Assembly: GCF_040954645.1 (NCBI RefSeq)
Contig: NC_092803.1
Location: forward strand, 125,749,461-125,813,460
Direction of reading: 5' to 3'
Source: Diabrotica undecimpunctata
Taxonomy: Eukaryota; Arthropoda; Insecta; Coleoptera; Chrysomelidae
DNA length: 64,000 nt
Shown here: one piece after another, positions 1 to 10,511 of the stretch
How the letters are laid out: every line of letters begins with the position of its first letter
How positions within the stretch are numbered: position 1 is the first letter of the stretch
Translations under genes and position numbers: made by a program
The notes under the pieces: generated by a model
The model's database searches: none
Told to the model about the DNA's origin: nothing
The model's input: the letters and a program-made list of their open reading frames with translations, nothing else

Positions 1-2
1 TG

Positions 3-122
3 TTAGTGAGAGAGTGGAATAACTTACCACAACATGTAATTCGGAGAAAAATTGAGAGTATGTCCGTTGTCTGCAAGAGGTTATTAGGGCAAGGGGAGGC
101 AATACACAATATAAGTCATTGA
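3..122 (+). pseudogene. Tc1-like transposase, C-terminal fragment
   Basis: An open frame of 39 codons ends in TGA and enters from the left edge of the window. It contains EWNNLPQHVI, then IESM, then a basic KRLLGQGEAIHN tail. This matches the usual C-terminus of Tc1/IS630 DD34E transposases (W..LP..VI...I.SM..R......GG.T.Y). The catalytic domain lies outside the window, so the state of the rest of the gene is unknown. The terminal inverted repeat candidate at 341-368 supports the call. The terminal Tc1 motif is altered (HNISH rather than HTKY), so the copy is diverged. Confidence 0.7.
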
Positions 123-340
123 AATTCCACTGTTTTACCACGTTCTGTATTTTTCATTTTTTTTTTTTTCGTATGTCTGTTTTACCAACAATTTGGTTTG
201 TTTTCTGCTTTTTCAATAAAAAAAACCGTTTTTTTTTCTTTCAAAACAAACCTTGATGACAAATAAAAAATACATTAGCCTAAAAAACAGGTTATTACTG
301 CACCAGATGCAAAAATATTCAATAAAGTTGAAATTTTCAA

Positions 341-368
341 GGTGATCCGGATTTTATGATCGCGAGTG
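341..368 (+). repeat. Right terminal inverted repeat of the Tc1-like element
   Basis: The stretch reads GGTGATCCGGATTTTATGAT and continues CGCGAGTG, followed by TA. Its reverse complement begins CACTCGCGATCATAAAATCC, a typical Tc1-type tip next to a TA target site. The left copy would lie outside the window. Confidence 0.55.
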
Positions 369-608
369 TAAAAAATACACAACATTATTTAAATAAATTA
401 TCAAATATTAAATTTAATTCAAATAATATTTTAGTAATGTTGACATAAATAGTTTATTTATACATGCGCCATTAGGTAAGAATAAAAATAATTAAAACAA
501 GATTAGAGAATAATGATACATTGGCAACTAGAACAAAACTAAATTGACGTGATGGAGTTATTGACGTGATGTACTGATAACACCTTCTTCTTCTTAAAGT
601 TCCATCTC

Positions 609-1001
609 CTATCGGAGGTTGGATATCATAACGGCTATGGTCACTTTGTTGGCTGTTGCTCTGAAAAGTTGTAGTGAACTACAGTTAAACCATTCTCTAA
701 GGTTCTTCAGCCAGGAGATGCGTCTTCTTCCTATGCTTCTTCTTCCTTGGATCCTTCCTTGCATAATAATTCTCAGCAGCTTATATTTTTCTCCTCTGGT
801 TATGTGACCCAAATATTCTAGTTTTCTTCATTTTATGCTGTTCATAATTTCTAACTCCTTATTTAGACGTCGTAGTACCTCAGTATTGGTAATCCTTTGA
901 ACCCACTGAATTTTTAATATTCTTCTGTAACACCACATTTCGAACGCTTCTATTTTCCTTATGTATTGTTTCTTCAATGTCCAAGCTTCCATTTCGTATA
1001 C

Positions 1002-1004
<3 letters not shown>
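609..1004 (-). pseudogene. LINE C-terminal fragment (RTE-like endonuclease/RT family)
   Basis: The minus strand encodes MEAWTLKKQ, AFEMWCYRRILKIQWVQRIT, TEVLRRLNKE, then GRRSIGRRRISWLKNLREWF and FRATANKVTIAVMISNLR before a stop. This is the characteristic region downstream of the reverse transcriptase palm in a common insect APE-type LINE family. One in-frame stop follows NSIK, so the frame is broken. The RT domain is missing: the copy is cut off by the (AT)n tract at 1005. Confidence 0.8.

Positions 1005-1094
<90 letters not shown>
1005..1094. repeat. (AT)45 microsatellite
   Basis: Uninterrupted AT dinucleotides. The tract is bounded by TACCTC on the left and GAGGTA on the right, a 6-bp inverted pair. 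It separates two LINE fragments of the same strand. Confidence 0.98.
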
Positions 1095-1097
<3 letters not shown>

Positions 1098-1163
1098 GTA
1101 AATACAAATACAGGTTACAGATATACATTACATCTCAAATCCAATGACAATACAGAATTTTTT

Positions 1164-2594
1164 TTATTCTATTCTGTGCACGAATTTTGTCCATTCTTTC
1201 TTGTTTTTTGCCTTATTTTGAGCTTCTGACCATTCCATTCTCCTACTTTTCAAAATTTGCCCTACTTCGTCATCCCAGGTTTTCCGTGGTCTGCCTCTGG
1301 TTTTAATTTTTTTCACTTTAGCCTACCAGACTTGCTTAACTGGTCGGTTGTCGCTCATTCGGCACATATGACCGAACCATTTTATTTGTTGTGTTTCAAT
1401 AGCATGTAGTACAGATTCTGTGCCCAGTTCTTCTCTAACATCTTCGTTTCTTATTTTGTCTCGTCGTGTTATTCCTTTGACTCATCTTAGATATTTCATA
1501 TCAATGGCTTGTATCTTGCTTTTTAATTGCTGTGTTAAAATCCAGCTCTCGCTTCCTTATATCATAATTGTTCGGAATACTGTCTTATAAACTGTCATTT
1601 TGGTTCTTCTGCTGATTTCCGGTTTACCTGCGAATGCTCTACTAAGATTATGGTACACTTTTGAAACACTATTTATTCTTTCTGTTATTTCATTCGGCAT
1701 GGTACCTTCCCTGTCTATTGCAACCCCTAGGTATTTGAATACATCTACATGTTCTATGAGTTGTTGGTTAATTTCTATGTTAACATTTCGGTTAGTTTTC
1801 GCTATTAGCATTACCTTGATTTTCTTAACATCAATCTTCATGTTTCTAATTGCCAGCTTATTATTTCAGCTATCTATATTTTTCTGGAGGTTCCTTTCGT
1901 TGGAAGCGCATAACATGAGATCATCTGCGAATGCACACTCAGCTATACCAACCGGTCGTAGTTTACTATATCCGATATGTACTTTGTGTATACTTGCTTT
2001 TGTTTCCTTAATTATGTCGTCAATAATCAATATGAACAGTGTGGGGCTCATAACAGCTCCATTTCTTAGACCCCCGTTTATTGTAAACATCTCTGATTCC
2101 AAATTATCCTTACGTACATAACTCTTGTTATTTTGATACAGACTTTTGATAGCACCTGTTAGTTGATGGTCAATATTTCTATTTTGCACACTTTTCCAAA
2201 CTGCTTCCTGGGACACTCTGTCAAATGCTTTCTTAATATCTAGAGAAGTCATATATTTTTCTGTGTTCTTTATTCTAGCTTTCTCAATTATTTGTTTCAA
2301 CGTAAATATATGGTCTTGCGTACTGTGTCCCTTCCTAAACCCACTTTGTAGTTCATCCAGATGTGGTTCAACGATGTGTCTTAATTTCTTTTCTAGGATG
2401 CTGTCATATATTGTGGAGACGATACTGAGTAGATTAATTCCTCTATAGTTTTCACAAGAACTTGGGTCTCCTTTCTTAAATATTGGTAGTATTATGCCAA
2501 TTCTCCAATCTTCGGGGACTGTACATCGGTTCCAAGTCATGTTTATAATTTTGGTTAAAAATTCAACTCCTTTCGGTCCCATTGTCTTTAACAT
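1164..2594 (-). pseudogene. LINE reverse transcriptase, degraded
   Basis: Read on the minus strand this is an APE-type LINE RT. The 5' part (1866-2594) has PEDWRIGIILPIFKKGDPSS, NYRGINLLS, a palm strand SLDIKKAFDRV, GGLRNGAVMSPTLF (family consensus GLRQG, so Q is replaced by N) and the catalytic box FADDLMLCAS near 1918-1938. The thumb continues after a frame change at about 1850 (VFKYLGVAIDREG). A third segment down to 1164 reads RGRPRKTWDDEVGQI and KEWTKFVHRIE, then a stop. The N-terminal endonuclease is absent. The breaks and the GLRNG change mark it as dead. The family is probably RTE-like, but the clade is not settled by eye. Confidence 0.85.
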
Positions 2595-2599
2595 TTCAA

Positions 2600-5450
2600 T
2601 ATTTTAAATATTATTTTTACTAATAAGTTTTTTATTAAATAATCGTTTTCGAGAACGATTTCTGTAGCGAAAATCAGAACTTAATCCCATATAAAGATAG
2701 CATTTAACTGCTTGATATGCTTCTCAGTCTGTTCTACGAGAGTTGCGATAAACCCTTACGATTTCAAAGCCTTTGTCAAAATAAAAGTGAACAGAACACT
2801 TAATTATATTAAGATGGAAACAAAACAATCTGTACCTTCTGTGTTTTTATTATGTTACATATCTCGAAGAAATTTTATATAAAGTGCTTTTGATGAGATA
2901 AAAAATTTTAAACAGAAAAACTTACTCTTGATTAATGTAAATGATATTAAATATCCAATCATATTTTTAACGTTTCTTGTAATTACATTTAAGCCATGAT
3001 AAATTTGGTAATATTATTCCTATATAGCAAATATTTCTTTTAATGTTAAGTTAACAGTTAAGTTACTTTTAAATTAAAATAAAAAGATTTGTTTATTAGA
3101 TAACTCAAATAACCCCGACTTTTCTTTATCTTTACTAGTCTATGAATCTTACATTGTTTTGTTTTATAATAGGAACTTGCACTGCAATCTGTTCCGTTTG
3201 TCTAAAATTTTCTGCATTTAATTTGGCTTACTGTGAAGATTTAATTTATTTTAATTCTCTTTTAAGACATCTGCGGCAGAAAACGTTTTTGAATAATGCA
3301 AAATAATTCTTAATATTTAATAATATACTCTGTTTTCTATTTTTATACATTATCGTCGCAGTGAAACCAAACCGGCATACATATAAAAAATTGGTTTTGA
3401 ACTGTTGGTATTAAACAATTTCTTTTTATTTTGTCTATTCCTATGTCATACCGGTAACGACTTTGGTTGAAAAAAAATTCGGCAAATACCATTGAGCCGG
3501 TTTGCATAATGTTGGATTCACCGGTATGCTTAGCAGAAGACAGATCTGTTGCGAAAAGCGCCAGTCGCTTCGTAAATTTCAAGATAAAAGGATACACGTC
3601 ATGTAAGTAAAACTTAATTATCTAGCACTAGTACATTTTTTTCATTCTCCTAGAACTGAATTATTGGCAGATAATCCGGTTTTCATATAATAGTAAATAA
3701 TATACGCGGTGAATTTTAAAACAAACTGGCGTATGAGTGGAAATGCCAGTTTTTTGTTAAATTGCCTCCGAAAAATAATGTGTATGTTGTAGCATTTTAA
3801 ATCACCTTGTATGTATTAAAAGATCGAAATATTTTCTCAATCCTTTTGTGTCATTGGGACTGATAATATAAACATTTCAGGTCAGTATATAATCATTTTA
3901 ATTTCATTCCTTTGGTATTTCTTTGATCGTGATGCCGGTTAGTATTGCGCTTCAAATAAATATCCATTTAGAGTGGTGAGAACGTGACGCGGGGAAAAGA
4001 ATTATATCACTCTACGATAGAAGGTCAAAGCGTTTAGTTTTATTGTGCGTCCGGATTTTTTTAAAATTCGTAATGGTTTTTTGTTATTGGTTTTTGTTAT
4101 CGGAAATAGTGAAGTTTTGTAGCATGTAGCAGTTGAAGTTAAGTTGGAATTAAAATCTTGAAGGAGGAAGATTCGGCGTGTTTAGTTTGAAAAAGCCGGC
4201 AATTTTTTTATTGTTGAGAGGTTAATTTAATAAAATGCAAATGTGGTAGTTTTGTTGATTTGATCACCGATGTGTTGTATTGTGTCCTAAGTGGGAGATT
4301 TGTAAAGCAGCGTTACAACGAGAGGCCGAGTCTTGAAGATTGCAGTTTGATAATCCGATGCTCGAATCCAGTGCAAAACTTCCAAAGGATCGTCTATTTG
4401 GTTCCCTGGTCATTTCAGACCATTTTGCAGCTTGAGTGAGATAAAGTTGTGTGCTTTTGCAGTATTTCGATTTAAGTCCGATCCCAAAAACTTTCTTAAA
4501 GGAAATACATCAGCCAGTGATACCAGGTACTTTTTTTGTTAAAAGTTAAAATAGACAATTTCCTGCTTTAATGACTGATAATTAATAATTGCTTTCATGA
4601 CTGAAGATAGAATTGCTTTCATGAAGATAGCGATTTGCTTGCTTACCCTATCTCCAGCTCAGTAATTTCTGTCCCCAATTTTCAACCTCCTATAAGTGAT
4701 ACCCAATCACTAGTAGGTAGGTAAATAAAACCGCTACAATGTCAAGTAAAACGAAAGTAGTTATCAATAGTTTAGTTTGAATGATTGTAAAACAGATATT
4801 AAACGATGTAGACGATATGCCGGTTTATTCTACGTTAATGCAGTAGCATAGACGCTGTTTTGCCAGATAGGCCGATTAATTTTATTGTTATTGGATACAT
4901 CGTGGTGTTTAAAGCATAGATATTCACAAACAGCACAGTTATATAAATAAACTGTTTATTTATTGACATAAAGTTATAAAATCTATTTTATTACTGCAAG
5001 AAAGATTTTGTTCGTAAGTCAATAGCACTTTGTATCAACATAATTTGATTCCGTTAATGAATTGCCTTCCCGTCTCAAAAACGACAGTGGATATATAAAT
5101 AAAGGAACTAAGGTTAAAGTTCAAGCTTAAAGTGAATCAGTTGCTGCAACAAAAAAGAGAAAAAGAGACTCATTCAATAAAAGAGATTTAGCAAAGAAGA
5201 TGAGAAATTCCAGAGAGGAAAATGGGTCCAATATTTTTGAAACAGTGAACAAAAGCTATTTTATATTCTATATAAATTTTATTACAACAATTATGACATA
5301 ATACTATATAAATATAAATAAAGTAAATAATTGGTATATAATAGCTGCAGATTAGGAAACAAATGAATTACCAAGTTTTTATAAAATTGATTGTTTAAGA
5401 ACGATAAATTAGGCCCGACAAATTATTTAATTTATTATTTTTAAATATTC
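2600..5450. other. No gene recognised
   Basis: AT-rich DNA with only short chance frames. At 3365-3535 four CCGG-containing motifs recur (ACCGGCATAC, ATACCGGTAAC, GAGCCGGTTT, CACCGGTATGC). At 2640-2675 the stretch GAGAACGATTTCTGTAGCGA resembles, in decayed form, the arm of the hairpin element at 10277-10463. I see nothing else. Confidence 0.5.
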
Positions 5451-5454
5451 TTCT

Positions 5455-5700
5455 TCTTCATGTACCTCGTCCTTTAAGAACATTGGCGATCGTCACTGAC
5501 CATTTTACTTTGTCTACAGCAGTGTCAAAGAAATTATGCATTGATGCCTTTCAGTGCCTATTTAAATAGCTCTTCTGAGCACATATTAAGAAGTAGAGGA
5601 GATGGTACATATTCTTGTCGTACTCCTCTTTTTATAGGTATTTCTTAATACTTTTGTTGATCTACTCGTACTATGACTTTTTCTGATATCGCTATAATTT
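5455..5700 (-). pseudogene. LINE remnant with internal deletion
   Basis: On the minus strand GVRQEYVPSPLLLNMCSEELF is recognisable as the RT motif GVRQGC.LSPLLFN.YSEELF. It is joined almost directly to a C-terminal tail of the type TAVDKVKWSVTIANVLKDE. The catalytic YADD box and the thumb between them are missing, so a deletion has fused the RT core to the tail. Confidence 0.6.
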
Positions 5701-5759
5701 TTTTTATTGTAAAATTAACAAAATTGTATTGATTCTTATTTTATTCGTTTTATAAAGTA

Positions 5760-6400
5760 ATTTTTTGCCTCTAGGACAAGGAGTTAACCTTACTCCTACC
5801 AACTCATCCACCTAAAACTGTTGACTTGTAGGAGGAAATTACTTTTACTACGTCTAAAATCCGGGCTGCCACTTTCGCAGAATTTGTTGTTTCAAATTTT
5901 CTTGTCTGCCTTCATCGCCGTGTCATCTTCATCTGTGACCAGGGTCTCTCAGAACTTGCTATTAGACGGGAACGCTGAGCTCTGTTTTTTTATAGAGATG
6001 TTACTTCTCTATCCCTCCTCTTTTTTTACGGGTTTGGTTCCAACTTCATCAGGTATAAAGCTACTCAATTTACCCCACAACTAACACAGCCAGAGTTTAA
6101 ATATTACTCTGTTATTATTATTTTATTTTTAAATTGATGGATGATTTATAATTGAACATTGGTAAAGTTTTATATATTATGGTTTTTGTTTATAAGAAAT
6201 ACTTCTGTATTAATTTTTGAGCTAATCCGTATTACAGTTTAAGTAATGTATTTAATACAGAAACCTTAAAGCTCTCATTTTTTGTTAAAGGATCCTTAGT
6301 TTAAGTGTATAATTTTATAATTGTTTCTACATTTCTCGTTTTTACATTTTCCAAGCCTTTTAAATATTGTAAAATATTCTTCATTTTCTTTCACTTTATA
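5760..6400. other. Unassigned stretch
   Basis: An open frame of 87 codons (5821-6084, plus) and its reverse have no family I recognise. On the minus strand CTGATGAAGTTGGAACCAAA near 6050 looks like a hammerhead 5' core, but the required GAAA is replaced by GTAAA. I do not call it. Confidence 0.35.
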
Positions 6401-6411
6401 AGCCATTCTGC

Positions 6412-6714
6412 TTGTTCACTGGCGGCTCAATACCTTCATGGAAGATTATCACTCCATCATTAACGAGATTCTCCGATACTTTTTATGCCGATTGCCGAAC
6501 TCTGCTGGAAGTTTGGTTGAGTGGATCGAGTAGATCGTCAAAACTATTGCCAGTCCCAAGCCCAGATAGGAAGGAAAGGTTCTACAACCAGTTTAGCACT
6601 CTACTCTACTGCCTCGCAACAATCGGCATTTTAATAAAAGTTTGGTGTTGGAAAATAAATACATATATAGTAAAGATCCAAAAGTTTGTGGTGCTGCTGA
6701 TAGTGAAATTCTAA
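6412..6714 (+). other. Open frame of 100 codons, unrecognised
   Basis: The first 75 codons have a balanced composition (MFTGGSIPSWKIITPSL, then DCRTLLEVWLSG), and a pyrimidine-rich run ending in AG lies about 10 bases upstream, as an exon would show. The last quarter turns AT-rich and low in complexity. I recognise no domain, and it may be a chance frame or an orphan exon. There is no repeat evidence around it. Confidence 0.2.
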
Positions 6715-6719
6715 TTGTA

Positions 6720-7680
6720 AGGCTATTAATCAGTTCTTGGCTTGTCATTTACAATGTGATTCGTTTTTTATTCCGATCAATGTAATGGAACATATAAAAC
6801 AGGCAATAATAAAAAAGTAACTTGTTTAGTATGCCTGTTAGTCTTCAAAAGACGAACAGCACTTTCTTGTATATAAATCCGTACAAAGTTGTTTATAAAT
6901 ATTTCGTTTATAATTAATAAACCGCTTTTAATAAAAATGTTTTACGGAGTTTAGTTTTTGAGATAGTCAATCACAGGGTATCTATTATTTTACTTTTAAT
7001 ATCCCAGTAAAATTCCACGTAGATTGTCCAGGAAAAAACTAGATGAAGAATTGAAAATATGAAATTTATAATGTGGTATCTCGAAAAAGTATATTGCACA
7101 TTTATTCTAGATTTAGGGTCTTATCCTTTCGTTGCCTTTTGCTGTGCCTTTTGCCTCTTGCTTTTTAAAGGTATTCTCTCAACACGGCAATTTTAATTTT
7201 AGTGTAATTTTTTGCTGTCTTGTAGAAAAATTTCCCTGATGATGGCCCTAATTATTCTCACTGATTAAGTGTCACAAAAATGTTGTACTCACAATTATAC
7301 CCTACATTATAATTTGCAGTACCTTATATTTTGGATATTTTGGAAGTTACATAATAACTCTGACTTATTTTTCTTGATAATAAATATAATTTCCATTTCT
7401 TTTCCTAATTTTTCTACTGCCTGTTGATATACTCGGTAAAATCTGGAAATATTGCAAATCCGGATTGCTGTTTTTTAATATAGGTTTAACCTCCTAATCC
7501 ATAGATTCCAGCATTCTAATTTTCAAGACAAGAGATAATTCTGGTGACCGTAATAAACACATAAAACAATAAAATTAACAACCAAAGTAATAACAAATAA
7601 ACTGAATAAAATTATAACATTGGAAGAAAAACAACAAGGTCTTAGGTCGGAATGATAATACACCAACGCTATATTTATAA
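6720..7680. other. No gene recognised
   Basis: AT-rich DNA without a convincing frame, repeat pair or transposon end. It leads directly into the LINE remnant starting near 7685. Confidence 0.45.
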
Positions 7681-7684
7681 TTAG

Positions 7685-8740
7685 GCAAGTGCAAGAGAAA
7701 TCATTAGAATACAACAAACAGGCATATGTATATATTTCGTCGACTTAAAGAAGACATTTGACCAGGTCAAATTAAAGGACGTTATCCACTTATTGTACGC
7801 AAGACAGATACCTCTACATATAATCAAAACATCGAAAAGATCTAATAAAACAACATAATTAAAGTAAAAGTAGAAGAAGAACCTATTGAAGCTTGCAATG
7901 GTATAAGACAGGGAGATTTCCTAAGCTCTCTATTGATTAACTTAGTATGGATGAAATAATAAAAAAAGTAGGAACTTAAAAAAGGATACCAAATGGAAGA
8001 AAAAGAACTTAAAATAACCTGCTATGTAGACGATGCAATACTACTCTCTCAAAATGAATATAATTTACAACGTAAGTTATACCAATTTAATATAACCGCC
8101 AAAAAATTTAACATATTTATTTTCCCAAAAAAGACAAAACGCATGGTTATAACAAATTTACTAAGATGTAAATTGGAGCTAGAAGTTCAGATAATAAAAC
8201 ACGTGATGAAGTTTAGCAGGCAGTAGTCTAGAGCAGGCTAGAGCGGCTTTTGGTAGGATGTCTAAGGTGTTATGTAACACAGACCTAAAATTGGTACTAA
8301 GGATCCGCCTACTTCGCTGCTACGTGTTCTCGGTCTTACTTTATGGTGTCGAGTCCTGGACTGTGAATAAAATCGATCTAAATCGCCTTGAGGCTTTCGA
8401 AATGTGGTGCTATAGAAGAATTTTAAAAGTTTCCTGGGTGGAGAAGATTCGAAACTAACTCCACAATACTAGAACGTCTCAGCAAGACTACTGAGATCAT
8501 AAAAAGCATCAAGCAGAGAAAGCTGGAGTATTTCGGACATGTAATGAGAGGTCCCAAATATAGGTTGCTACAAAATATCATCAAGGAAAAATAGCAGGCA
8601 AACGCAGTCCAGGACGAAGATGAAAGAACCTCATGCTTGAAGAACTTGCAAGATTGGTATGGTGTTGATACAAGCATGCTATTTAGGATGGCACTGAATA
8701 AAATTAAGATAGCTATGATAGTAACCAACGTTCTGAAGGT
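7685..8740 (+). pseudogene. LINE reverse transcriptase, heavily degraded
   Basis: Pieces read in several frames in the right order. They are FVDLKKTFDQVKLKDVIHLL (palm strand with the first catalytic D), GIRQGDFLSSLLINL, CYVDDAILLSQNEYNL (YVDD box at 8023-8034), the thumb, LLRCYVFSVLLYGVESWTVN (8310-8370), AFEMWCYRRILKVSWVEKIR, and the tail LQDWYGVDTSMLFRMALNK with IAMIVTNVL. Several stops and frameshifts separate them. No endonuclease domain is visible upstream, so the copy is 5'-truncated. It belongs to the same broad family as the fragment at 609-1004. Confidence 0.85.
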
Positions 8741-8759
8741 ACATGAAGAAGAAGATGAA

Positions 8760-9410
8760 GTTTAAATAAGTGGGCATCACATTATCTATCTATCTGGTAA
8801 ACCAAGAACAATACAACATCACCAATAACTAACTTGACTGATATATCCATTAACAACTAACCTACTTTAATAATTAACTTTCATTAACTAAAAAAAAATA
8901 ACATTCCCTTGCTTTTCTTAGATACATCTCAATAAGATATTATTATAATAATACATGAACAATATATTATAATTAAAAAAGAAAATCTAAAATACTATTT
9001 CCCTATACTGGGATTTAATTTCATTCGGTTTTACCAATGAACCTTAACGACATAAAGATTCAAAAGAACTACTTGAATTGTCAGCACATGCGTTCTGGTT
9101 AAAACAGAACCTCACATTTATACTTTCTAATAATCAAAAATTTAGTTATTGCCGACAATTCAAAGAATTACCTCCTTTTAAATGTAGTTACATTGGGTTT
9201 TTCGATTAACCTTGGGTAAACCTTTGCGTTTTAAGTTCAAAGCTACCATACATTTCCAACGTTAAAAAAAACTTTTTTTGCACATAGTAACAAAAAACAC
9301 CACTATGTTGTTACTAGCAAAGTTTTCTAACTCTACAATTCTAAGTAACGGTAAGATCAATAATGTTTTTAATAGATAATATATGGTAGCTAATTATAAT
9401 TTATTCTCTT
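8760..9410. other. No gene recognised
   Basis: AT-rich sequence with no coherent frame. The only structured element near it is the hammerhead-like motif that begins at 9417. Confidence 0.45.
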
Positions 9411-9416
9411 TCAGCC

Positions 9417-9449
9417 CTGAAGAAGCCAAATTAATTCTCTTTGGCGAAA
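9417..9449 (+). ncRNA. Hammerhead-like core (Penelope/retrozyme type), uncertain
   Basis: The plus strand reads CTGAAGA, then AGCCAAA, a 9-nt loop, TTTGGC, then GAAA. This satisfies the hammerhead rule CUGANGA - stem II - GAAA with a 6-bp stem II (GCCAAA/UUUGGC). The downstream ACGTG could begin stem III, but I cannot find a convincing stem III partner or a UH cleavage site. It may be a decayed ribozyme. Confidence 0.4.
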
Positions 9450-9548
9450 ACGTGAAACAATTGATACTCATTAGAGTCTTTCTTGCAGATTTCCCCAATA
9501 TTTAAAAGTTTACTATTTAACTTATCTGCAAAGATTAAATTTCTTTTC

Positions 9549-9556
9549 TATATATA

Positions 9557-9636
<80 letters not shown>
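9549..9636. repeat. (AT)n microsatellite
   Basis: AT dinucleotides with one phase slip (TATTAT) near 9561. The tract abuts the 3' end of the minus-strand LINE that begins at 9640. Confidence 0.97.
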
Positions 9637-9639
<3 letters not shown>

Positions 9640-10264
9640 TTTAAAACGTTCTCCTACGTCTTCTTCTATGTCTCTGTCTTTCATTTCTCTATTGATGCCT
9701 TCTCTCCAACTAAGGCGGGGTCTTCCTCTTTTTTTTTTTTCTACCGTGAGGAGTCTTTGGGAGACGCTCTTCAGACATTCTCTGTACATGACCGTACCAT
9801 CTGAGTTGTTGGGTGCCAATATTATCTACTATTGTATGTTTTACTGCCATAATTTCTCTTATTCTGTTGTTCGTTACTCTTTCTAGTCTAGATTTTCCAG
9901 CTGAACGTCTCCGTCTCCAGAAATCCATTTCCGTTGCCTCAGGTTTTCTCTCGTATCTTTCCTTTATTTGCCATACTTTACTACTATAGGTAATTATACT
10001 TTTAATGATTGTGTTATATATCTTGTGCTTGTTATTATTAGAGGTTGATTGGTCCCAAAAGATACTATTGAGAAGGGAAATTGCTTTTCTTGCTTGGTTG
10101 TTTTTCTCCTTTCTACTTAAATATTTATATGTGTTGCAATGTTTGGTAACTTCTCCATCTTCCAATATGAGGTCCTGTTGTTTTCCGCCGATACACGTAT
10201 ATTCGGTTTTTTGGATATTCATTTAAAGTTCACATTTTTTATATTGCTTGATGATTTCGAGTCA

Positions 10265-10276
10265 TATACTCAATAT
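10265..10276 (+). repeat. Left target-site duplication of hairpin element
   Basis: TATACTCAATAT, identical to 10500-10511. It marks the left edge of an insertion into the LINE. Confidence 0.85.
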
Positions 10277-10499
10277 AATTTATATTTAAATGGGAATAAG
10301 CCACAATTAAAGGTTGAAATACGTTTATTGACGTTTCAATTTCCTCTTCGGAAATCGTTCTCAAAATACATTATTTTGAGAACGATTTCCGAAGTGGAAA
10401 TTGAAACGTCAATAAACGTATTTTAACCTTTAATTGTGGCGTATTCCCATTTAAACATAAATTAATTTAAAATGTCACAAGAAAATAGCTTCAGAACAG
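10277..10499. mobile_element. 223-bp hairpin insertion with 92-bp arms
   Basis: The left arm (10277-10368) and right arm (10372-10463) are inverted copies of 92 bp with about 4 mismatches around a 3-nt loop. A 36-nt unpaired tail (10464-10499) follows the right arm. A 12-bp TSD flanks the whole. On the plus strand the right arm reads GATTTCC, GAAGT, GGAAAT, TGAAACGTC. This is a stem-loop followed by GAAACGTC, the 3' half of a hammerhead-like motif, but the CUGANGA box is not intact (GAGAACG). The long TSD argues against Tc1/mariner MITEs (TA) and fits Penelope-type or retrozyme insertion. Confidence 0.8.
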
Positions 10500-10511
10500 T
10501 ATACTCAATAT
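10500..10511 (+). repeat. Right target-site duplication of hairpin element
   Basis: TATACTCAATAT, a perfect 12-bp repeat of 10265-10276. Confidence 0.85.

Noticed and set aside
966..1229. Open frames made of IYIYIY repeats here and at 9535, 49818 and 49878
   Set aside because: They are translations of (AT)n microsatellites and carry no protein information.
1600..2121. Plus-strand frame of 173 codons
   Set aside because: It is the antisense shadow of the minus-strand LINE RT; its text is hydrophobic and has no family.
6030..6060. Minus-strand CTGATGAAGTTGGAACC as another hammerhead
   Set aside because: A GTTGG/CCAAAC stem exists, but the core 3' box is GTAAA and not GAAA, and no related copy is seen in the window.
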